A stretch of 64,000 nt of DNA from NCBI GenBank assembly GCA_029817715.1, contig JARUPY010000533.1, positions 4,236,001 through 4,300,000 of the forward strand, written 5' to 3'. Source of the stretch: Melastoma dodecandrum (Eukaryota; Streptophyta; Magnoliopsida; Myrtales; Melastomataceae). Of the stretch, positions 60,291 through 64,000 are shown one piece after another. Position numbers and translations under genes: made by a program. How positions within the stretch are numbered: position 1 is the stretch's first letter; each line of letters starts with the position of its first letter. Below the pieces are notes generated by a model. That model was not told the origin of the DNA, did not search any database, and saw only the letters and a program-made list of their open reading frames with translations.

Positions 60291-60893
60291 GCCGTGTTTG
60301 GAATGTGTAAAAGAAATAAAAACGGGAAAAAATGAAGAGAAAAGTTTGAATAAACGGGATGAGTATCTTTTTACAACCTCTTCCCGCAGGCTTCCAAACT
60401 AGTATGTAATTCATTTTTAATTATATGACCTCATAACAAAATTTTTAAAAGAATCCAAATGGTTCGTCGTCATAGTACCGCTCCCAATGGAATTGACACG
60501 GCCGATCGAGTACATGGGCTTAATGTTAGTTAATGCCCCCAAATGGAAATCCCTTTGAAAAAGTCTTCGATGGAAGGTGATAAGTGGGCGAATACTCGAA
60601 ACTCTTGTGCTCTCGTAGAAGGGTCGAATATCAAATTAATGGGCTTTTCTAAAACACTCACCAACCCAATTGTCTTGCCGGTCTTCTCGTCGGTGATTGT
60701 GATTGCGCCCGATTGTCTACCGGTAAGTCTTAATCGAAGCAATAATCGATCATAGGGCGACACCTCTAACGAAAGTAGAACTAATACCAAAACCAATAGT
60801 ATAGATTATTGAGTAGTTATTTGATTAATATGATAGGTTTTAAGTTCTCCCAGAACTTATAAATACTGTTAAACCATGTTCCAAACACAACCT
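60291..60893. mobile_element. Candidate small hAT-like terminal-inverted-repeat element
   Basis: The left side reads GCCGTGTTTGGAA (60291-60303) and the right side TTCCAAACACAAC (60879-60891), inverted with a 10-base perfect core GTGTTTGGAA and about 600 bases between. Such ends are common in plant hAT-derived MITEs. I could not find a clean 8-bp target duplication, so the limits and class are uncertain. A minus-strand frame inside (60796-60530) resembles no transposase I recognise. Confidence 0.35.
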
Positions 60894-61215
60894 AAGGCTA
60901 AGGAAAAATATTTTAGAATGAAAAAATAGTATTCATAGCTTTTTTTTTGTATATATTTTGGAATTAATTACAGAATTATACTGTAAGAACACTTTCAATT
61001 TGCTTATGCTGTTATTTTGAAGAATAATTTTATTATAATTAAAAAAAAAGAGAGAAAGAGAAAAGGAAAACCGACGGAGCTTCTCTCTCTCTCTCCCTCT
61101 CCGTGCGTGTGTCGCAACATCTTCGTCTCACAGGTCGACCCGAAACCCCGTTCTCCCTCCCCATCAGATTCGACCGTAACTGAATCCCGCATCCATCTCT
61201 CGACCGCTGTCGCGA

Positions 61216-61240
61216 CCCCCCCCCCCCCCCCCCCCCCCCC
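61216..61240 (+). repeat. Run of 25 C bases before AP-1 mu
   Basis: An uninterrupted C25 tract 79 bases before the AP-1 mu start, inside the likely 5' UTR and following a CT-rich leader. Its exact length may be a sequencing artefact. Confidence 0.85.
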
Positions 61241-61318
61241 TGATGACTCTCCCTTCCGTTTGATCCAGATCCGATCCGGTTGTTCGCGGCGGGGATCGGT
61301 TCTTATCCGTTGTAGAGC

Positions 61319-64000
61319 ATGGCGGGCGGTGCGGTATCGGCGATGTTCCTCCTGGACATCAAGGGGCGGGTCCTCGTCTGGAGGGATTACCGCGGGGACG
61401 TCTCCGCAGTCCAGGCCGAGCGCTTCTTCACCAAGCTCATCGAGAAAGAGGTGGGGTCTGACGGCTGCGTGCTTTGCTTCTCGAACTTTTGTTCCGTTAG
61501 GGCTTCCTCTCGAGGGGATTCGCCTCTGTGAGAATTGAGTGTTTGATTGCAGGGGGATCCGCAGTCGCAAGATCCAGTAGTGTACGACAACGGCGTGACG
61601 TACATGTTTATACAGCATAGTAATGTTTACTTGATGGTGGCTGCACGGCAGAATTGCAATGCCGCCAGCCTTCTGTTCTTCCTTCACAGAGTGGTTGATG
61701 TAAGGGCTAGCTGTTAACTTTACGGGTTCTGTTAGGGCGGTACTATAGGATGGATAATGTATGCGGTTGTTCTGTTTGGCAGGTATTCAAGCATTACTTT
61801 GAAGAGTTAGAGGAGGAATCACTGAGAGATAACTTCGTTGTAGTGGTAAGATGCATGTGCTGGTTTTCGATCTTGATTTGCTATAGTGTTGTTGCTTGTT
61901 GACAAATTGTTGAGGAGTCTATCTTTTTCTAAAATGATAAGAATAATAATGTGCTTGGCAGTACGAATTGCTCGATGAAATGATGGATTTCGGGTATCCT
62001 CAATATACGGAAGCCAGAATTCTGAGTGAATTTATCAAGACAGATGCATATAGGATGGAGGTAACTCAAAGGCCTCCGATGGCCGTAACAAATGCAGTTT
62101 CTTGGCGTAGTGAAGGAATCCGGTACAAGAAGAACGAAGTTAGTACTGTCCTTTTCTCGTTTTGTTGATATTTTATTATCTTTAATCTTTCTGATTAACA
62201 ATGTCTATTTATTTTGACATTGCATAGTCAGGTGTTGGTAATAAATATTTGATAAAGAATGCTTTGTATGTCTGAAATCTTGCTTGAATCTTAATTGTAT
62301 CTTCTTGAAGGTGTTTTTGGACGTAGTGGAGAGCGTAAATATTCTTGTGAACAGCAACGGCCAAATTATTCGATCGGATGTTGTCGGGGCTTTGAAGATG
62401 AGAACATATTTGAGGTGGGTGTGCCCCCTTTGTGATGACGACTATGCTATTATTCAGAATGAGTCCCCTCCATTTTCTTGTACCTCAAAAGCTCACAATT
62501 GTCTTTCCCACGTGCAACTAGAATGTGATTCATCGTGGATCTAATGGATTTAAAGGAAGAGTATCTTCATTTCAGCTAAAGTTTGTAAATGTCACTTTAG
62601 CAGCTTTTGATATTCTTTATAGTAGCCGGTTTCTTCTTAAATACTCTGACAAAGCCCAGTGAGTTGAAAGAGATATGGGTTTTGTCCAATTATCTGTTTC
62701 TGCCTGCCAAGTATTGTGTATTTCTGTTAGTTTTGTTTTAATAACTGCAAAAAAGATGCTGGGAAATATGAGGAGAGTTGAGGTCAGCAAGGAGAGCTGA
62801 CTTATATGAATTTCAAGTCTTGAGATGGCCAATGTAGTGTCTTTAAATTTCACTTCAAGAATTGTGATCTTATTTTCATTTTCTTGCCCTAGAATTCTTT
62901 AGTTAAGTATTCTATACTGAGTTTGTTCATCCGCTGCAGTGGCATGCCTGAATGCAAGCTTGGTCTGAATGATAGAGTTCTATTAGAGGCACAAGGACGA
63001 TCTACGAAGGGGAAGGCCATTGATTTGGATGACATAAAGTTTCATCAGTATGTGGGATCGTTTCCATCTGAAGCTAACCTTTCTTTTGCTTTCTGTACAT
63101 TTTCTCTCGGTCCTGTCTCTGTTCTTTATCTCATGCTTCCTTAAAAGAGCAGCTAATGTGGAATCGGCATGCTTCTGTGACAGGTGTGTTAGGTTGGCCC
63201 GCTTCGAAAATGATAGAACAATATCCTTCATACCCCCTGATGGTGCTTTTGACCTCATGACGTATAGGCTGAGTACCCAGGTTTGAATTTATGGGCCACA
63301 TCAGTTCTTAGCACTTTTGGGGGACTGTTGCTCATTTTTCCTGGGTTTAGGTGAAACCACTAATTTGGGTGGAAGCTCAAGTTGAGAGGCATTCAAGAAG
63401 CCGCATAGAAATTATGGTAAAAGCAAGGAGCCAATTCAAAGAGCGCAGGTTTTTTTCCTGTCATTTCATTGTTTGATTTAATAATGGGATATCATGTGTG
63501 CGGTATCATGATGAAAGTGCTATTTTCCTCCAGCACTGCCACAAATGTTGAGATTGAGTTGCCAGTTCCTGCTGATTCTACAAATCCAAACGTGAGAACC
63601 TCAATGGGATCCGCATCTTATGCGCCAGAAAATGATGCGCTTTCGTGGAAAATCAAATCCTTCCCTGGTGGCAAGGTATGTCTTTATTTTTATCCAGTTG
63701 ATGATGAGTGGGTAATTGGTATCATTAATATTTTGAGGCGTTGTTACAGTGCTGTAATAGAAGCCACATTCTTCCCGTTGACCCCTGATTTCGTGTTCTG
63801 AAATTTGAGCCATCAGGAGTATATGATGAGGGCTGAGTTCAGTCTTCCTAGTATCACGGCAGAAGAAGCAACACCAGAAAGGAAGGCCCCAATCCGTGTG
63901 AAGTTTGAGATACCATACTTCACCGTGTCTGGAATTCAGGTAAATCCCATGAAAGCAAATGTCACATCTCAGATATTCCTAAGTTCTTGTCCGATTTTGA
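61319..64000 (+). CDS. AP-1 complex subunit mu (partial, runs off the window)
   Basis: Medium subunit of the clathrin adaptor AP-1 at the trans-Golgi network; it recognises tyrosine-based sorting signals. Exons seen: 61319-61450, 61553-61699, 61783-61845, 61962-62138, 62311-62414, 62940-63047, 63184-63280, 63351-63448, 63534-63675, 63817-63939; 397 residues. The final exon of about 30 residues lies past the edge. The longin domain starts MAGGAVSAMFLLDIKGRVLV. The linker has YELLDEMMDFGYPQYTEARI and WRSEGIRYKKNEVFLDVVES. The mu homology domain has SGMPECKLGLNDRV, ISFIPPDGAFDLMTYRLST and VKPLIWVEAQVERHSRSRIE. All junctions are GT-AG. Close to Arabidopsis AP1M2 (HAPLESS13) by recalled consensus. 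Confidence 0.95.

Larger units (their letters stand above)
59130..61210. other. Intergenic region
   Basis: Upstream of the SMR gene and of AP-1 mu. The first 300 bases are purine-rich on the plus strand with an open but featureless frame, probably SMR promoter/5' UTR. The rest is AT-rich and contains a TC repeat and a candidate small transposon. Confidence 0.55.

Noticed and set aside
60530..60796. Minus-strand frame inside the candidate MITE
   Set aside because: Does not resemble hAT or other transposase sequence; treated as chance.
1..64000. CRISPR arrays, bacterial operons, ribosome binding sites, rRNA or organelle insertions
   Set aside because: None seen. The window is intron-rich plant nuclear DNA, and the plastid-related genes are nuclear-encoded precursors.

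Overview
This is nuclear genomic DNA of a flowering plant, most likely a eudicot. The signs are short GT-AG introns, AT-rich intergenic DNA, and genes for phloem SEO proteins, pantothenate kinase, eIF4B, PsbY, an AP-1 mu adaptin and a peroxisomal copper amine oxidase. I cannot name the species from sequence alone. Exon models below were built by hand from splice signals, reading phase and recalled family consensus. There is no transcript evidence.

Layout, left to right: a decayed nucleoredoxin-1 copy (0.2-1.7 kb, +); a ten-exon pantothenate kinase 1 gene (2.2-5.1 kb, -); a polygalacturonase of the PGX3 type (5.6-7.7 kb, -); a gene-free stretch holding a 2.56-kb solo LTR with perfect ends and a 5-bp target duplication (9.5-12.0 kb); a single-exon BAHD acyltransferase (12.6-13.9 kb, -); a frameshifted pectinesterase/invertase-inhibitor relic (14.4-14.9 kb, -); a TPX2/WVD2-like microtubule protein gene (16.2-18.3 kb, +); a plastid-type CPBP/CAAX protease (18.7-20.2 kb, +); a 72-residue RIN4/NOI protein (20.7-21.1 kb, +); a 3-ketoacyl-CoA reductase relic (21.6-22.4 kb, +); psbY (22.7-23.2 kb, -); a second polygalacturonase with a very large Pro-rich repeat domain fused to its N terminus (23.8-27.6 kb, -); and a two-exon BAHD acyltransferase (28.5-29.9 kb, +).

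The right half holds a tandem pair of sieve-element-occlusion genes (31.9-37.7 kb, +), eIF4B (38.1-41.2 kb, +), a PB1-domain gene (43.8-44.6 kb, -), a plastid phosphate transporter PHT2;1 relic (46.6-47.4 kb, +), a PADRE/DUF4228 gene (47.7-48.4 kb, -), a GT77 arabinosyltransferase of the RAY1 type (48.7-51.3 kb, -), a decayed TPR-like gene (51.7-53.1 kb, +), a peroxisomal copper amine oxidase (54.2-57.8 kb, +), a SIAMESE-related CDK inhibitor (58.8-59.1 kb, -) and the start of AP-1 mu adaptin (61.3 kb to the window edge, +).

There is no operon-like logic, as expected for a plant. Still, several neighbours act on cell walls or secretion: two polygalacturonases, a PMEI-like relic, RAY1, and the Golgi adaptor AP-1. 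The most unusual items are the Pro-rich repeat/polygalacturonase fusion with an altered catalytic motif, three apparent GC-AG introns, the structurally matched SEO tandem pair, a TPX2 domain missing its second half, and the clean solo LTR.
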